Origin: UBA7803 sp041686955
GTDB taxonomy: Bacteria > Pseudomonadota > Gammaproteobacteria > Pseudomonadales > Azotimanducaceae
Assembly (NCBI GenBank): GCA_041686955.1
Contig: JAWLCV010000012.1
Coordinates: 1-64,000, forward strand
Length of the DNA stretch: 64,000 nt
Direction of reading: 5' to 3'
Position 1 is the stretch's first letter. Every line of letters begins with the position of its first letter. Below are positions 34,939-44,020 of the stretch, piece after piece. The position numbers and the translations under genes are program-made. The notes below the pieces were generated by a model that made no database searches, had not been told where the DNA came from, and saw only the letters and a program-made list of their open reading frames with translations.

Positions 34939-35889
34939 GTGTTAGCAAGACGCACCGGCCATCCGCGGAGCCAACAAGTGCATGATCTCGCAGCAAAGCT
35001 CGCCGTGCCGGCGCGCTGGCTCATGGTGGCGGCCATCGCCTACACCCTGGCCACCAGCGTGCTCTACTTCCTGTCGCCTCCGCCCACGGGACCGGTGGCG
35101 GGCGCCCGGTCGGCGACGGAGCAACCCTCCGCGCCCGCGGTGGACGTGAACGCCATTCTCGCCAGTAACCTGTTCGGCGCCGCAGAGTCCGGCGGCACCC
35201 AGGTGGCGGAGGCCCCGGCGGTGGCCACTCAGCTACCGCTGGAGCTCTTGGGGGTGTTCGTGGCCGACCAGCCGGAGGAATCCGCTGCCATCATCGCCCA
35301 GCGCGGCAAGCCGGGTCAGCTCTACACCGTGGGCGAGGACGTGCCCGGCAACGCGGCCCTGCTGGAAGTGCACCCCACCCACGTGGTGCTGCGCCGGGCG
35401 GGCGTCCGGGAAACCCTGCATTTCCCCACCGGCAGCGCAGCCATCGCCGCCCGCGCTGCCCTCCCCGGGCCCGAGATGGGCTACGACGAGCCGGTCGTGG
35501 AGCCACTGCCCGAGGATTTCGACGATGGGGCCATGGAACCGCCCATGGAGGAGGCCATGCCGGAGGAGCAGTCGGTGCAGGCGATCGTCGACGAGTATCG
35601 GGAGCGGCTGGAACAGGATCCGGCGGGGACCCTGCAATCGCTCGGCGTGAGCGCCGTCGCCGACGGCGCGGCAGAAGGCTACCGGGTCGGCAACCTTGCC
35701 CAGTCACCGTACCTCAGTCAAACTGGCCTGCAGCCGGGGGACGTGATTCTTTCCGTCAACGGCCGACCCGTCGGCGATCTCGAGCAGGACCGACTGGAAA
35801 TGGACAACGTGCTGGCCCAAGGGTCGGCCCGTCTCGAAGTACAGCGGGGGACGCGGCGGTTTTTCGTAACCGCCTCGCTTCAACAATGA
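34939..35889 (+). CDS. gspC: Type II secretion system protein GspC with PDZ domain
   Basis: 316 residues from a GTG with TTAGGATC upstream; a TTG at 34912 within gspN is the alternative. One N-terminal membrane segment (WLMVAAIAYTLATSVLYFL) is followed by the homology region with VNAILASNLFG and LPLELLGVFVAD, an acidic linker, and a C-terminal PDZ domain (GLQPGDVILSVNGRPVGDL). GspC couples the inner-membrane platform to the secretin and takes part in substrate choice. The homology region plus PDZ architecture is diagnostic. Confidence 0.9.
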   Translation: MLARRTGHPRSQQVHDLAAKLAVPARWLMVAAIAYTLATSVLYFLSPPPTGPVAGARSATEQPSAPAVDVNAILASNLFGAAESGGTQVAEAPAVATQLPLELLGVFVADQPEESAAIIAQRGKPGQLYTVGEDVPGNAALLEVHPTHVVLRRAGVRETLHFPTGSAAIAARAALPGPEMGYDEPVVEPLPEDFDDGAMEPPMEEAMPEEQSVQAIVDEYRERLEQDPAGTLQSLGVSAVADGAAEGYRVGNLAQSPYLSQTGLQPGDVILSVNGRPVGDLEQDRLEMDNVLAQGSARLEVQRGTRRFFVTASLQQ

Positions 35890-37814
35890 TGACAACGAAA
35901 GCGCGAAGCCTGGCTGGAATGCTGATGGGTCTGCTGCTCCTGGCGCCGGTCGTCTCCGGCAGTTGGGCGGCCGAGGCGCCGCCGGCCGCATCCCAGACCT
36001 GGAAGATCAACATCAAGAACGCGGACCTGAGCGAGTTCGTCGCTCAGGTGGCGGAGATCACCGGCAAGACCTTCGTGGTGGACCCGCGCATCAAGGGCAG
36101 CGTCACGGTGATCTCCAGCACGCCCATGACCGCCGACGCGGTCTACGAGCTCTTCCTGTCGGTGCTGCGGGTTCACAACTGGACCGCCGTGCCCTCCGGC
36201 AGCATCATCCGTATCCAGCAGATGGCCACGGCCAAGCAGAGCCCGGGCGCCGAAGGCGGACTCGGCCGACTGCCCCCGGAAGAGCTGGTCACCCGGGTGG
36301 TGCCGGCCCAGAACGTCGAATCCGCCGAGCTGGTGAAGATTCTGCGTCCGCTCATTCCCCAGTACGGCCACATCGCCGCCGTCGCCAACCCCAACGTGGT
36401 CATCATCAGCGACCACGCCGACAACATTCTGCGGATGATGCGCATCATCGAGCAGATCGACGTGGCGGACGAGGACGAGATCGTCGTGGTGCCGTTGAAG
36501 GAGGCCTTCGTCGGCAGCGTCGTCGCCATGCTGGAGATGATGGCCCCGGACCAGCTCGGCCGCGGCGCCACCGGCCCCCAGCGCATCCAGGTGATCGCCA
36601 ACGAGCGCAACAACTCCCTGGTGCTCCGGGGCAAGTCCCGGCCCATCGCAGAAATTCTCAAGCTGGTGGAGAAGCTGGACCAGCCCGCCACGGTCACCGG
36701 CGGCACCCAGGTCATCTACCTCAAGTACGCGGACGCCACCAAGGTGGCGGAGCTGCTGGAGGGCATGGTGGATGCGGAGCGCGGGGGCAACGGCGAGGAG
36801 GCCGCACGGCCGGAGACCATGATCCGGGCCGACGACAGCCTGAACGCCATCGTGGTCCGGGCCGATCCGGGGGTGATGAACGAGATTCAGGACATCCTCG
36901 ACCGCCTGGACATCCGCCGCACCCAGGTGCTGATCGAGGCCGCCATCGTCGAGGTCTCCATCACCGACACGTCCCGGATCGGCGTGGAAATGGCGGCCGC
37001 GGACGAAAGCGGCAACACGGTGCCCCTGGTCTCCACCACGCTCGACGGCGTCATCTCGAGCCTTCTGGACAACATCGTCGGCGAGGCCGGCCAGGTGGAC
37101 GTGCTGTCGGGTCTCGCGTCTCTCGACAGTCCCACCCTCGCCGCTGCCAGGATCGACGTGGGTGACCTGTCCTTCGGCGCCGTGGTACGGGCACTGGCCA
37201 CCAACTCCGATGCCAACCTGCTGTCCACCCCGAGCATCCTGACCCTGGACAACCAGGAGGCGAAGATCGTGGTGGGCAACGAGGTACCGTTCCGCACCGG
37301 CACCTTCACCACCACGGGGGAAGGCGCAACCAACCCCTTCACCACCATTCAGCGGGAAGACGTGGGGCTGCAGCTCACCGTCACGCCTCACATCCACGAG
37401 GACACCGCGGTGAGTCTGGAAGTGGGCCTGGAGATCACCAACGTGGTGGAGAGCGCCATCGGCGCCGATGCTTTCTCCGACGTGGTGACCTCGAAGCGCA
37501 CGGTGGAGAACACGATTCTGGCGGACGACCGCCAGACCATCGTGCTGGGCGGGCTCATCCAGGACGACATCAACGACAGCGTCAGAAAAGTGCCGCTGCT
37601 CGGCGACATTCCCGTGCTCGGCCACCTGTTCCGTTCCACCAACAAGAACCACACCAAACGCAACCTGCTCGTTTTCCTGCGCCCCACGGTGATCCGCAAC
37701 AAGGCGGAAGCGGATCAGGTCACCAACCGGAAGTACGACGATGTCTGGGAAGTGGAGATCCGTTCCCGCAGCGGCGACGTGCCACCGGAGGAGCTGTTCC
37801 GGGGCCGTCCCTGA
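35886..37814 (+). CDS. gspD: Type II secretion system secretin GspD
   Basis: 642-residue outer-membrane secretin. Signal peptide with cleavage near Ala29, N0 domain (INIKNADLSEFVAQVAEITG), three N1-N3 KH-like domains with the recurrent VIANERNNSLVL/RADDSLNAIVVRA motif, and the C-terminal secretin core with VGNEVPFRTGTFTTTGEG and VGLQLTVTPHI. Overlaps gspC as ATGA. The other T2SS genes (gspE to gspM) are not in the window and must lie elsewhere if the system is complete. Confidence 0.96.
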   Translation: MMTTKARSLAGMLMGLLLLAPVVSGSWAAEAPPAASQTWKINIKNADLSEFVAQVAEITGKTFVVDPRIKGSVTVISSTPMTADAVYELFLSVLRVHNWTAVPSGSIIRIQQMATAKQSPGAEGGLGRLPPEELVTRVVPAQNVESAELVKILRPLIPQYGHIAAVANPNVVIISDHADNILRMMRIIEQIDVADEDEIVVVPLKEAFVGSVVAMLEMMAPDQLGRGATGPQRIQVIANERNNSLVLRGKSRPIAEILKLVEKLDQPATVTGGTQVIYLKYADATKVAELLEGMVDAERGGNGEEAARPETMIRADDSLNAIVVRADPGVMNEIQDILDRLDIRRTQVLIEAAIVEVSITDTSRIGVEMAAADESGNTVPLVSTTLDGVISSLLDNIVGEAGQVDVLSGLASLDSPTLAAARIDVGDLSFGAVVRALATNSDANLLSTPSILTLDNQEAKIVVGNEVPFRTGTFTTTGEGATNPFTTIQREDVGLQLTVTPHIHEDTAVSLEVGLEITNVVESAIGADAFSDVVTSKRTVENTILADDRQTIVLGGLIQDDINDSVRKVPLLGDIPVLGHLFRSTNKNHTKRNLLVFLRPTVIRNKAEADQVTNRKYDDVWEVEIRSRSGDVPPEELFRGRP

Positions 37815-37835
37815 TCTCCGGACTCCGCGGATCTC

Positions 37836-40316
37836 ATGCTGCAAGGGCTGAAGCGGATTCTGTACCGGGTGGACCGGTGGCTCATCGGCACCCTCATCGA
37901 GCCGCGCAAGGCGGGCCTCGAGCCGGATCAGCTCGTCGCCTGCGGCGCCCGCGCCGCCTTCGGCGGCGGTGAGGCCGACGGCGATCGCGCCGCCGCACCG
38001 CTCCTGTACGCCCTGGAGAACCGCTCGCTCTCCGACCTCATCGTCCTGGACCTGGTCACCGAGGAGCTGGGCCTCCCGGGGCCCCTGCAGCCGCTGGAGG
38101 TGGGCAACGTCCGCGAGGAGCGCCGCTTCTTCTTCCTGCGTCGCGCCTCCCACGGCTGGTTCCGGCGCAATACCATGGCCAGCTATTCGAGCCGCATGGT
38201 GGATGTGCTCGAGCAGGTGGGCCAGGCGGAACAGCCGCTGCCCGGCGCCATCGTGCCCGTGGGCATCTACTGGGGACGGGCACCCAATCGGGAAGGATCC
38301 GTGCTCCGGCTGATTCTGTCGGAGAACTGGGCCGTCACCTCACGCCTGAAACGCCTGGTGAACCTCTTCCTGTCGCGCAAGGACATCGTGGTGCACTTCG
38401 GTCAGCCGCTGCCGCTCCAGGAGCTCGCCGGTGACGGCGCAGACGGTCAGCGCACCCTCAGACGCGCCGCGCGTCTGCTGCGTGTCCGCCTGCGAAACCA
38501 GCGGGTGGCCACCATGGGCCCGGACCTCTCCCACCAGCGCACGCTCACCCGGCAGATCCTGCTCGGCCGCAGCGTCCGGGCGGAGATCGAACGGGAGAGC
38601 GATCCCGCGGTGCGCGCGCGGCTCGAGAAGCGGGCTCGCCGTTACGCCAGGGAGATCCCGTCGAACCTTGCCTATCCGACCATCCGCGTTCTCGAACGGC
38701 TGCTGCGCTGGTTCTGGAACCGAATCTATCAGGGCGTCGCCTTCCACGGACGCGAGCGGCTCATGGAGCTCGCCGACACTCACACCCTGATCTACGTGCC
38801 TTCGCACCGCAGCCACCTGGATTACCTGTTGCTGTCGTACCTGCTGTTCCAGCACGGCTTGATGATTCCCCACATCGCCGCGGGCGACAATCTGAACCAG
38901 CCGATCCTCGGCAGCATCCTGCGTCGCGGCGGTGCCTTCTTCATGCGCCGCAGCTTCCGCGACGACCCGCTGTACGCGGCCGTCTTCACCGAGTACCTCT
39001 ACCAGGTCTACCGCCGCGGACACAGCGTGGAGTTCTTTCCCGAAGGCGGACGCACGCGCACCGGGCGTCTGCTGCCGGCCCGGGTGGGACTCCTGAAGAT
39101 GACCCTCGAGCACCACGCGCGCGGCGTCCCCCGGCCCCTTGCCCTGGTGCCCGTGTACGTGGGCTACGAGAAGCTGGTGGAGGCCGGCAGCTATCTCGAC
39201 GAGCTGAAGGGCGCGGAGAAGAAGCGGGAATCCCTGACGGACGTGTTCCGCAGCCTGCGCCTGATCCGCCAGAACTTCGGCTCGGTGGACGTGAAGATCG
39301 GCCGACCGCTGCGCCTGGGCCCGTGGCTCAAGAGCGCCGGCGTGGATCCCTCGGACCCGGGCGATGCGGCGGTCGCGCTGGGGCGGGAGATCATGAGCCG
39401 GATCAACGCCAGCGCCGCCGTCAACGCCGTCAACCTCGTGGCCCTGGTCACCCTGAGCACCCCGCGCATCGCCATCGAAGAAGCTCCCCTGCTGGCCCAG
39501 CTCGAGTGCTATCTGACCCTGCTGCGGCGGGACGCCGCCAACCACGATTACACTCTGCCCGAGGCCACGCCAGAGGAACTGGTTCGGCGGGTGGAATCGC
39601 TCGGCATGCTCACCCGCGAGTCCCACGCGTACGGCGACGTGCTGAGCCATACGCCATTCGCCGCGGTGCTGATGACCTGGTACCGTAACAACGTGGTCCA
39701 CGTGCTGGCACTGCCGTCTCTGCTCGCCTGCCTGATCCGCAACCGCCGGCGCCCGGCGAGCCTGGCGGCGCTCACTCGAATGTCGGCCACGGTCTTCCCG
39801 TACATCGCCGACGAACTGCAGTCGCCGGAAACCGTCGACGCCGTGCCGCGCTGGCTGGACCACATGGTCGATTGCGGGCTGCTGGTGAAGTCGACGGAGG
39901 GCGGTTACGCAGCACCGCCCGCGAGCGCACGCGAGCATGGCCAGCTCAGGCTGCTGGCCGAGCTGATCATGCCCACCCTGGAACGCCTGTACATCGTCGT
40001 CGGCCTGTTGTTCCACGCGGGTCAGGCGGCGCACACGCGGTCGTCCCTGCAGCAGCGCAGTCACGACGTGGCGCAGAAGATCTCCCGCCTCTACGGCCTG
40101 AATGCGCCGGAGTTCTTCGATGCCCGCCTGTTCAACCGCTTCGTCGACGATCTGATTCAGAACCGGGTCGTCTCGGAGCAGGAGGACGGTTCACTGGTGT
40201 GGGACCCGCTGGTGGAAGACGTGCTGAAAGCCTCCGAACACGTGGTGGACCCGAATTTCCGCAACGCCGTGCGTCAGGAGGAACGGGACGCCGATTCCGC
40301 CGGTGCGCCCCGGTAG
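37836..40316 (+). CDS. plsB: Glycerol-3-phosphate 1-O-acyltransferase PlsB
   Basis: 826-residue inner-membrane enzyme that starts phospholipid synthesis by acylating glycerol 3-phosphate. All acyltransferase blocks are present: HRSHLDYLLLSYLLF (HX4D) near residue 322, GGAFFMRRSF, EFFPEGGRTRTGRLL and LVPVYVGYEKLVE. Length matches E. coli PlsB (807). Follows gspD by 21 bases. Its last 43 bases overlap the 3' end of the convergent rsmJ. Confidence 0.97.
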   Translation: MLQGLKRILYRVDRWLIGTLIEPRKAGLEPDQLVACGARAAFGGGEADGDRAAAPLLYALENRSLSDLIVLDLVTEELGLPGPLQPLEVGNVREERRFFFLRRASHGWFRRNTMASYSSRMVDVLEQVGQAEQPLPGAIVPVGIYWGRAPNREGSVLRLILSENWAVTSRLKRLVNLFLSRKDIVVHFGQPLPLQELAGDGADGQRTLRRAARLLRVRLRNQRVATMGPDLSHQRTLTRQILLGRSVRAEIERESDPAVRARLEKRARRYAREIPSNLAYPTIRVLERLLRWFWNRIYQGVAFHGRERLMELADTHTLIYVPSHRSHLDYLLLSYLLFQHGLMIPHIAAGDNLNQPILGSILRRGGAFFMRRSFRDDPLYAAVFTEYLYQVYRRGHSVEFFPEGGRTRTGRLLPARVGLLKMTLEHHARGVPRPLALVPVYVGYEKLVEAGSYLDELKGAEKKRESLTDVFRSLRLIRQNFGSVDVKIGRPLRLGPWLKSAGVDPSDPGDAAVALGREIMSRINASAAVNAVNLVALVTLSTPRIAIEEAPLLAQLECYLTLLRRDAANHDYTLPEATPEELVRRVESLGMLTRESHAYGDVLSHTPFAAVLMTWYRNNVVHVLALPSLLACLIRNRRRPASLAALTRMSATVFPYIADELQSPETVDAVPRWLDHMVDCGLLVKSTEGGYAAPPASAREHGQLRLLAELIMPTLERLYIVVGLLFHAGQAAHTRSSLQQRSHDVAQKISRLYGLNAPEFFDARLFNRFVDDLIQNRVVSEQEDGSLVWDPLVEDVLKASEHVVDPNFRNAVRQEERDADSAGAPR

Positions 40317-41020
40317 ACGTCGTAGCGGACGGTTCGGCCCGTGATCTGCCAGTGAGGCGCCCGGCAGACCGGGTCCTTGGATCTGCGCTTCAGAACCACC
40401 CTCCGCCGCGCCGCCGCGATGGCCGCGTCCAGCCAGCATTCCAACGGGCGTGGATCCGGTGTGGTCAGTGCCGCCAGAAACTGCATGCGCTTTCCCGGCA
40501 GTGCGCCCTTGCGCCGCTCGGGAAACATGGGATCGAGGTACACCACGTCGTAGCAGCGGCCCTCCCCGAGCACGTCGAAGCCATCGGCGCACCGGCTGAC
40601 CACCTCCAGTCCGCTGCGGCGCGCCAGGTCCTGCGCCAGCGCGCTGAGCATCGGATGCCGTTCCACCAGGGTGACGCGGCAGCCGCGGCGTGCCAGGACC
40701 AGGCCGTCGACGCCCCATCCGGCGAGCGCATCGAGCACATCGAGACCCCTTCCGGCGCCACAGGCCCGGGCCAGTTCCCCCCCCTGGTCGGACCGGCGCC
40801 GCAGCTCGGCACAGGAAACCCACACGCCATCGCGCCCCCCCGCGCGTCCCGGTCCCCGGCGCAGCTCGAGATGATCGTCCACGGCCCAGAGGTAGAACCC
40901 GGCATGATCCGCAGGGGGCGCCTCCCGCTCCACCAGGCGGAACGAGTGCGCCCAACGCTCCGCCAGATCCCGTGCCGCGGGATGGTGGTACAGCACCCCG
41001 CCGCCGTGGCCGCCGGTCAC
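40274..41020 (-). CDS. rsmJ: 16S rRNA (guanine-N2)-methyltransferase RsmJ
   Basis: 248-residue SAM-dependent enzyme methylating G1516 of 16S rRNA. The family motif DPMFPERRKGALPGKRMQF lies near residue 157; LDVLDALAGWGVDGLVLA is the SAM motif I region, and the C-terminal VLKRRSKDPV fits. The start is the GTG overlapping the tsaB stop as GTGA, chosen because the frame runs upstream through tsaB without being coding there. Its 3' end overlaps plsB by 43 bases tail to tail. Confidence 0.9.
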   Translation of the reverse strand: MTGGHGGGVLYHHPAARDLAERWAHSFRLVEREAPPADHAGFYLWAVDDHLELRRGPGRAGGRDGVWVSCAELRRRSDQGGELARACGAGRGLDVLDALAGWGVDGLVLARRGCRVTLVERHPMLSALAQDLARRSGLEVVSRCADGFDVLGEGRCYDVVYLDPMFPERRKGALPGKRMQFLAALTTPDPRPLECWLDAAIAAARRRVVLKRRSKDPVCRAPHWQITGRTVRYDVYRGAPAESASRSS

Positions 41021-41697
41021 GAGCCTGCCGGCTTCCAGGGGGAATCTCCGACCACGTAGCGCGGCAGCCCGGCCGCCGGTGCCACGCTCTCTCCGGCGGC
41101 CAGCGCAGCTACAGCCAGCTCGCCCACCTCCCGGGCCGTGACCACGACGTCCGCCAGGAACTCGCAGGCCTCGGGCCACCACGGCGGCCGCTCCCCCGTT
41201 CCGATCCAGCGCTCCAGGGCGAGATCCTCGGGGGGGTCCGTTCCCTGATGCAGGCGATCCGCCAGGCGCTGCTCCGGAACCTCCGCAGCACCCACGTCGT
41301 AGCCAGCCAGGTAGTAGGCATCCCGCCGCGACCGGGTGACGGTGAGAATCCGGCTCACCTCGCACGAATGCGCGCGTAGACGGCGTCCTGCCGCTGCAGC
41401 CAGAGCCAGGGAAGACGACACCGGTACCACCCGGCCGCCGCTGGCGAACGCCACGGCCTGGGACAACGCTGCGGCGATGCGCACGCCGGTGAACGAGCCG
41501 GGTCCAGCACCGAAGGCCACCGCGTCGAAGCCGTTCCGGGCCGCACCGGCGGCGCGGGTCAGAACGTCCAGGCGGCCGAGCACCACCTGATTGTGCAGCC
41601 GCTCGACCTTCTGTGTATCCTCGAACCAGCGTCCCGAGGCGAACACGGCCAGCGAGCACAGCGCCCCGGAAGTCTCTACGGCAAGTAGGGTCGTCAT
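41017..41697 (-). CDS. tsaB: tRNA threonylcarbamoyladenosine biosynthesis protein TsaB
   Basis: 226 residues; non-catalytic partner of TsaD in making t6A37 on ANN-decoding tRNAs. ASKHA-fold signatures: LLAVETSGALCSLAVF at the N-terminus and AVAFGAGPGSFTGVRIAAAL near residue 60. Sits close to adk in the same orientation, as in Pseudomonas, but here moeA and a histone-like gene intervene. Divergent from moeA with about 50 bases between starts. Confidence 0.94.
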   Translation of the reverse strand: MTTLLAVETSGALCSLAVFASGRWFEDTQKVERLHNQVVLGRLDVLTRAAGAARNGFDAVAFGAGPGSFTGVRIAAALSQAVAFASGGRVVPVSSSLALAAAAGRRLRAHSCEVSRILTVTRSRRDAYYLAGYDVGAAEVPEQRLADRLHQGTDPPEDLALERWIGTGERPPWWPEACEFLADVVVTAREVGELAVAALAAGESVAPAAGLPRYVVGDSPWKPAGS

Positions 41698-41749
41698 CGA
41701 CTCATGTTATCCGACCGGAGTGGTTGCAGGCGAACAGCGGAGCACTCGC

Positions 41750-42970
41750 GTGGCTGAGCAGAGAACCGATCTGGACGCGGCGCGCCGCCGGATCCTGGCC
41801 GACGTTCAACCGACCCGCGAGCGTGCGCGGGTGGCGCTGCGCGACGCCCTCGGGCGCGTGCTGGCCGATCGGATCGTCGCACCCATGGACCTGCCACCGT
41901 TTCCCGCATCCGCCATGGACGGCTACGCCCTGCGCAGCGGCGATGCCGTGGGTGCACCGCCTCATCGCTTCACCCTCGCCGGCACGAGCTATGCCGGCCG
42001 TCCCGCCAGCGGCCCGGTTCCCAAGGGGGCGTGCGTGCGGATCTTCACCGGAGCGCTGGTCCCCGACGGGCTCGACGCCGTTGCGATCCAGGAGGACTGC
42101 ACACACGACGAGAACGGCATCCTCGTCCATGCCCCGGTCGGTCCAGGAGACCACGTGCGCCGAGCGGGGCACGACGTCCCTGCCGGCACGCCCATGCTCG
42201 ACCCCGGCAGGCGCCTGACCGAATACGACCTGGGGTGGCTGGCCGCGTGCGGCATCACCTCTGTGGCGGTGCACGGCTGCCCCAGGATCGCCGTATTCTC
42301 CACGGGTGACGAACTGGTGGAACCCGGCGGGGTGCTGGGGCCTGGGCAGATTTTCGATGCCAACCGGATCACGCTGAGCGCCCTGCTCGCGCAACTGCCG
42401 GTTCACGTTGTCGACCTGGGAATCGTTCCCGACGACCCCGGAGCCATCCGCGAGGCCCTGGAACGCGCGGACCACGATTGCCAGGCAGTCGTCACCAGCG
42501 GCGGAGTTTCGGTCGGCGAGGCAGATCACGTCCGCGACGTGGTCGCCGACGTGGGTCGGCTGGAGCTATGGAAACTCAACCTGAAACCGGGGAAGCCGCT
42601 CGCCTATGGCCGGTTGCGCAACGCCGCCTTCTTCGGTCTTCCGGGGAATCCGGTTTCCACCGTCGTCACCGCGCTGATGCTGGTGAAGCCGGCGTTGGAG
42701 CGGTTGTGCGGCATGGAGCCGGAGGCTGTGCTCGCCGTACCCGCCGTGCTGCGCGGCGGCATTCGTCACCAACCCGGACGGGAAGAGTTTCAGCGCGGCA
42801 CCGTGAGCAGCCGCCACGGGCGGCTAGAAGTCACCGTGACCGGGGATCAGAGTTCCAACCGGCTCGCCAGCTTCAGTCGCGCCAACTGCCTCGTTCGAAT
42901 TCCGAAGGACGCAGGCGACCTGATGGAAGGCGCCGAGGTTCAGGTGCTGCTCTTAGGCCGCGGACTGTGA
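41750..42970 (+). CDS. moeA: Molybdopterin molybdenumtransferase MoeA
   Basis: 406 residues; inserts molybdate into adenylylated molybdopterin for molybdoenzymes. Signatures: PPFPASAMDGYALRSGD, GACVRIFTGALVPDG, VFSTGDELVEPG, VVTSGGVSVGEADHV and FGLPGNPVSTVV. I use the GTG at 41750, preceded by GCGGAGC; an in-frame GTG at 41720 would add ten residues. It stands alone between divergent tsaB and convergent histone-like genes; no other molybdenum cofactor genes are in the window. Confidence 0.95.
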   Translation: MAEQRTDLDAARRRILADVQPTRERARVALRDALGRVLADRIVAPMDLPPFPASAMDGYALRSGDAVGAPPHRFTLAGTSYAGRPASGPVPKGACVRIFTGALVPDGLDAVAIQEDCTHDENGILVHAPVGPGDHVRRAGHDVPAGTPMLDPGRRLTEYDLGWLAACGITSVAVHGCPRIAVFSTGDELVEPGGVLGPGQIFDANRITLSALLAQLPVHVVDLGIVPDDPGAIREALERADHDCQAVVTSGGVSVGEADHVRDVVADVGRLELWKLNLKPGKPLAYGRLRNAAFFGLPGNPVSTVVTALMLVKPALERLCGMEPEAVLAVPAVLRGGIRHQPGREEFQRGTVSSRHGRLEVTVTGDQSSNRLASFSRANCLVRIPKDAGDLMEGAEVQVLLLGRGL

Positions 42971-42978
42971 TGGTGTGA

Positions 42979-43021
42979 GGCGGGCCGCCCGGCCCGCCGG
43001 GTCCAGCGGAGCTGAACCCGG
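42979..43021. terminator. Pair of strong GC hairpins between convergent moeA and histone-like gene
   Basis: GGCGGGCCG-cc-CGGCCCGCC (42979-42998) is a nine-base-pair stem. Next to it CCGGGT-c-CAGC-gga-GCTG-a-ACCCGG (42997-43021) is a ten-pair stem with one mismatch; the two share two bases. They lie between two convergent stops and would halt or protect transcripts from both sides. Neither has a clear T-run, so they are not textbook intrinsic terminators. Confidence 0.45.
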
Positions 43022-43056
43022 CTTAGGACCGGAACGACCTACTGCGTCCCCGCCCA

Positions 43057-43767
43057 TCAAGAGCTCTTCTTGGCGGGAGCCTTCTTCCTCGCAGGAGCTT
43101 TCTTCTTGGCCGGTGCCTTCTTCTTGGCCGGCGCTTTCTTCTTGGCCGGAGCTTTCTTCGCTGGCGCCTTCTTCGCAGGCGCTTTTTTCTTGGCCGGGGT
43201 CTTCTTGGCCGGAGCCTTCTTCGCTGGCGCTTTCTTCTTGGCCGGAGCCTTCTTCTTGGCCGGAGCCTTCTTCTTCGCCGGTGCCTTCTTCTTCGCCGGT
43301 GCCTTCTTCTTCGCCGGCGCCTTCTTCTTCGCCGGTGCCTTCTTCTTCGCCGGCGCCTTCTTCTTCGCAGGCGCCTTCTTCTGCGCTGCGCTCCGCTTCA
43401 CCGCCGGACGCTTGGCTGCAGCTTTCGCCGTCGCCGTTGCGCTGCGCTTCTTCGCCGCAGGCTTCTTCTTGGCGGTGGTCTTCGACGCCGCTTTCACGGC
43501 TGCCGTTTTCTTCGCCGCGGACTTGCTGGCCACTGCTTTTTTGGCCGGAGCCTTTTTCGCAGTCGCTTTCTTGACCGCTGCTTTTTTCGCCGGCGCTTTC
43601 TTGGCTGGCGCTTTCTTCGCAACGGACTTGGTCACGGCGCGCTTGGCCGCCGCTTTCGCTACGGGTCGCTTCGCGGCCGTCTTCTTCACAGAGGCTTTCT
43701 TGGCAGCAGTTTTTTTGACCGCCGTCTTCCTGGCGGGAGTTTTCGCTGCAGTCTTAGCTCTCGGCAT
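43057..43767 (-). CDS. Lysine/alanine/proline-rich histone H1-like (AlgP-type) DNA-binding protein
   Basis: 236 residues made almost only of Lys, Ala, Pro, with some Val, Thr and Ser; no acidic residue is visible. The N-terminal 120 residues are irregular KK(T/A)A and AKK blocks; the C-terminal half is a run of KKKAPA repeats, about nine in a row before irregular ones. This is the composition of eukaryote-like H1 C-terminal domains and of bacterial AlgP/Hc1-like proteins, which bind DNA without sequence specificity. Strong ribosome site AAGGAG seven bases upstream. A 253-base relatively AT-rich spacer upstream separates it from adk and probably holds its own promoter. Function beyond nucleoid binding is not predictable. 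Confidence 0.85.
   Translation of the reverse strand: MPRAKTAAKTPARKTAVKKTAAKKASVKKTAAKRPVAKAAAKRAVTKSVAKKAPAKKAPAKKAAVKKATAKKAPAKKAVASKSAAKKTAAVKAASKTTAKKKPAAKKRSATATAKAAAKRPAVKRSAAQKKAPAKKKAPAKKKAPAKKKAPAKKKAPAKKKAPAKKKAPAKKKAPAKKKAPAKKAPAKKTPAKKKAPAKKAPAKKAPAKKKAPAKKKAPAKKKAPARKKAPAKKSS
43229..43372 (-). repeat. Eight 18-bp tandem repeats encoding KKKAPA units
   Basis: Eight consecutive 18-base units of the form gccttcttctt(g/c)gc(c/a)gg(a/t/c) on the plus strand, in frame within the histone-like gene. Units differ mostly at third codon positions, so protein sequence is held constant while DNA drifts. A ninth unit degenerates at 43373. A unit of 18 bp keeps frame, so strain length variation like that reported for algP is plausible. 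Confidence 0.9.
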
Positions 43768-44020
43768 AAAGAATCTCCTTGGATTTCTCTGCTCTCTCGC
43801 TTTGGCCGCTTCGACTTCTCACTCACAGCCAGCGCTGACTACTTCTCGAACGATCACCGGTTTCGAAACTGCTCCAGGTGCCTCGTTGCCCCGCGTCTGC
43901 CGCTGTCACCACGGTTTTTCCGCAAGTCGACACACGCCATGCAACGATAGACCAAGAATACGAAACTGCAACGGAAATTTTCACGCATCATACTGACGAG
44001 CAAAGGAAATATCACGCCGA
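43768..44020. other. 253-base spacer between adk and the histone-like gene
   Basis: Noncoding and visibly richer in A and T than its surroundings. On the minus strand it offers a TATGAT -10 hexamer about 45 bases after the adk stop, with a weak GTGATA 17 bases before it, and further down TTGCAG-16-TATCGT. Either could drive the histone-like gene, giving a leader of roughly 170-225 bases. No open frame or tRNA is seen. Confidence 0.4.

Noticed and set aside
35880..38153. 757-codon open frame on the minus strand opposite gspD
   Set aside because: His/Val/Gly-rich shadow of the gspD coding frame; no motif or ribosome site.
43229..43372. Possible CRISPR-like array
   Set aside because: Units are contiguous 18-bp tandem repeats in frame within a gene, with no spacers and no cas genes.
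43070..43996. 308-codon hydrophobic repeat protein (AGAFFLAGAFF) antisense to the histone-like gene
   Set aside because: Exact antisense of the Lys/Ala/Pro repeat; the sense strand has a strong ribosome site and family-like composition.
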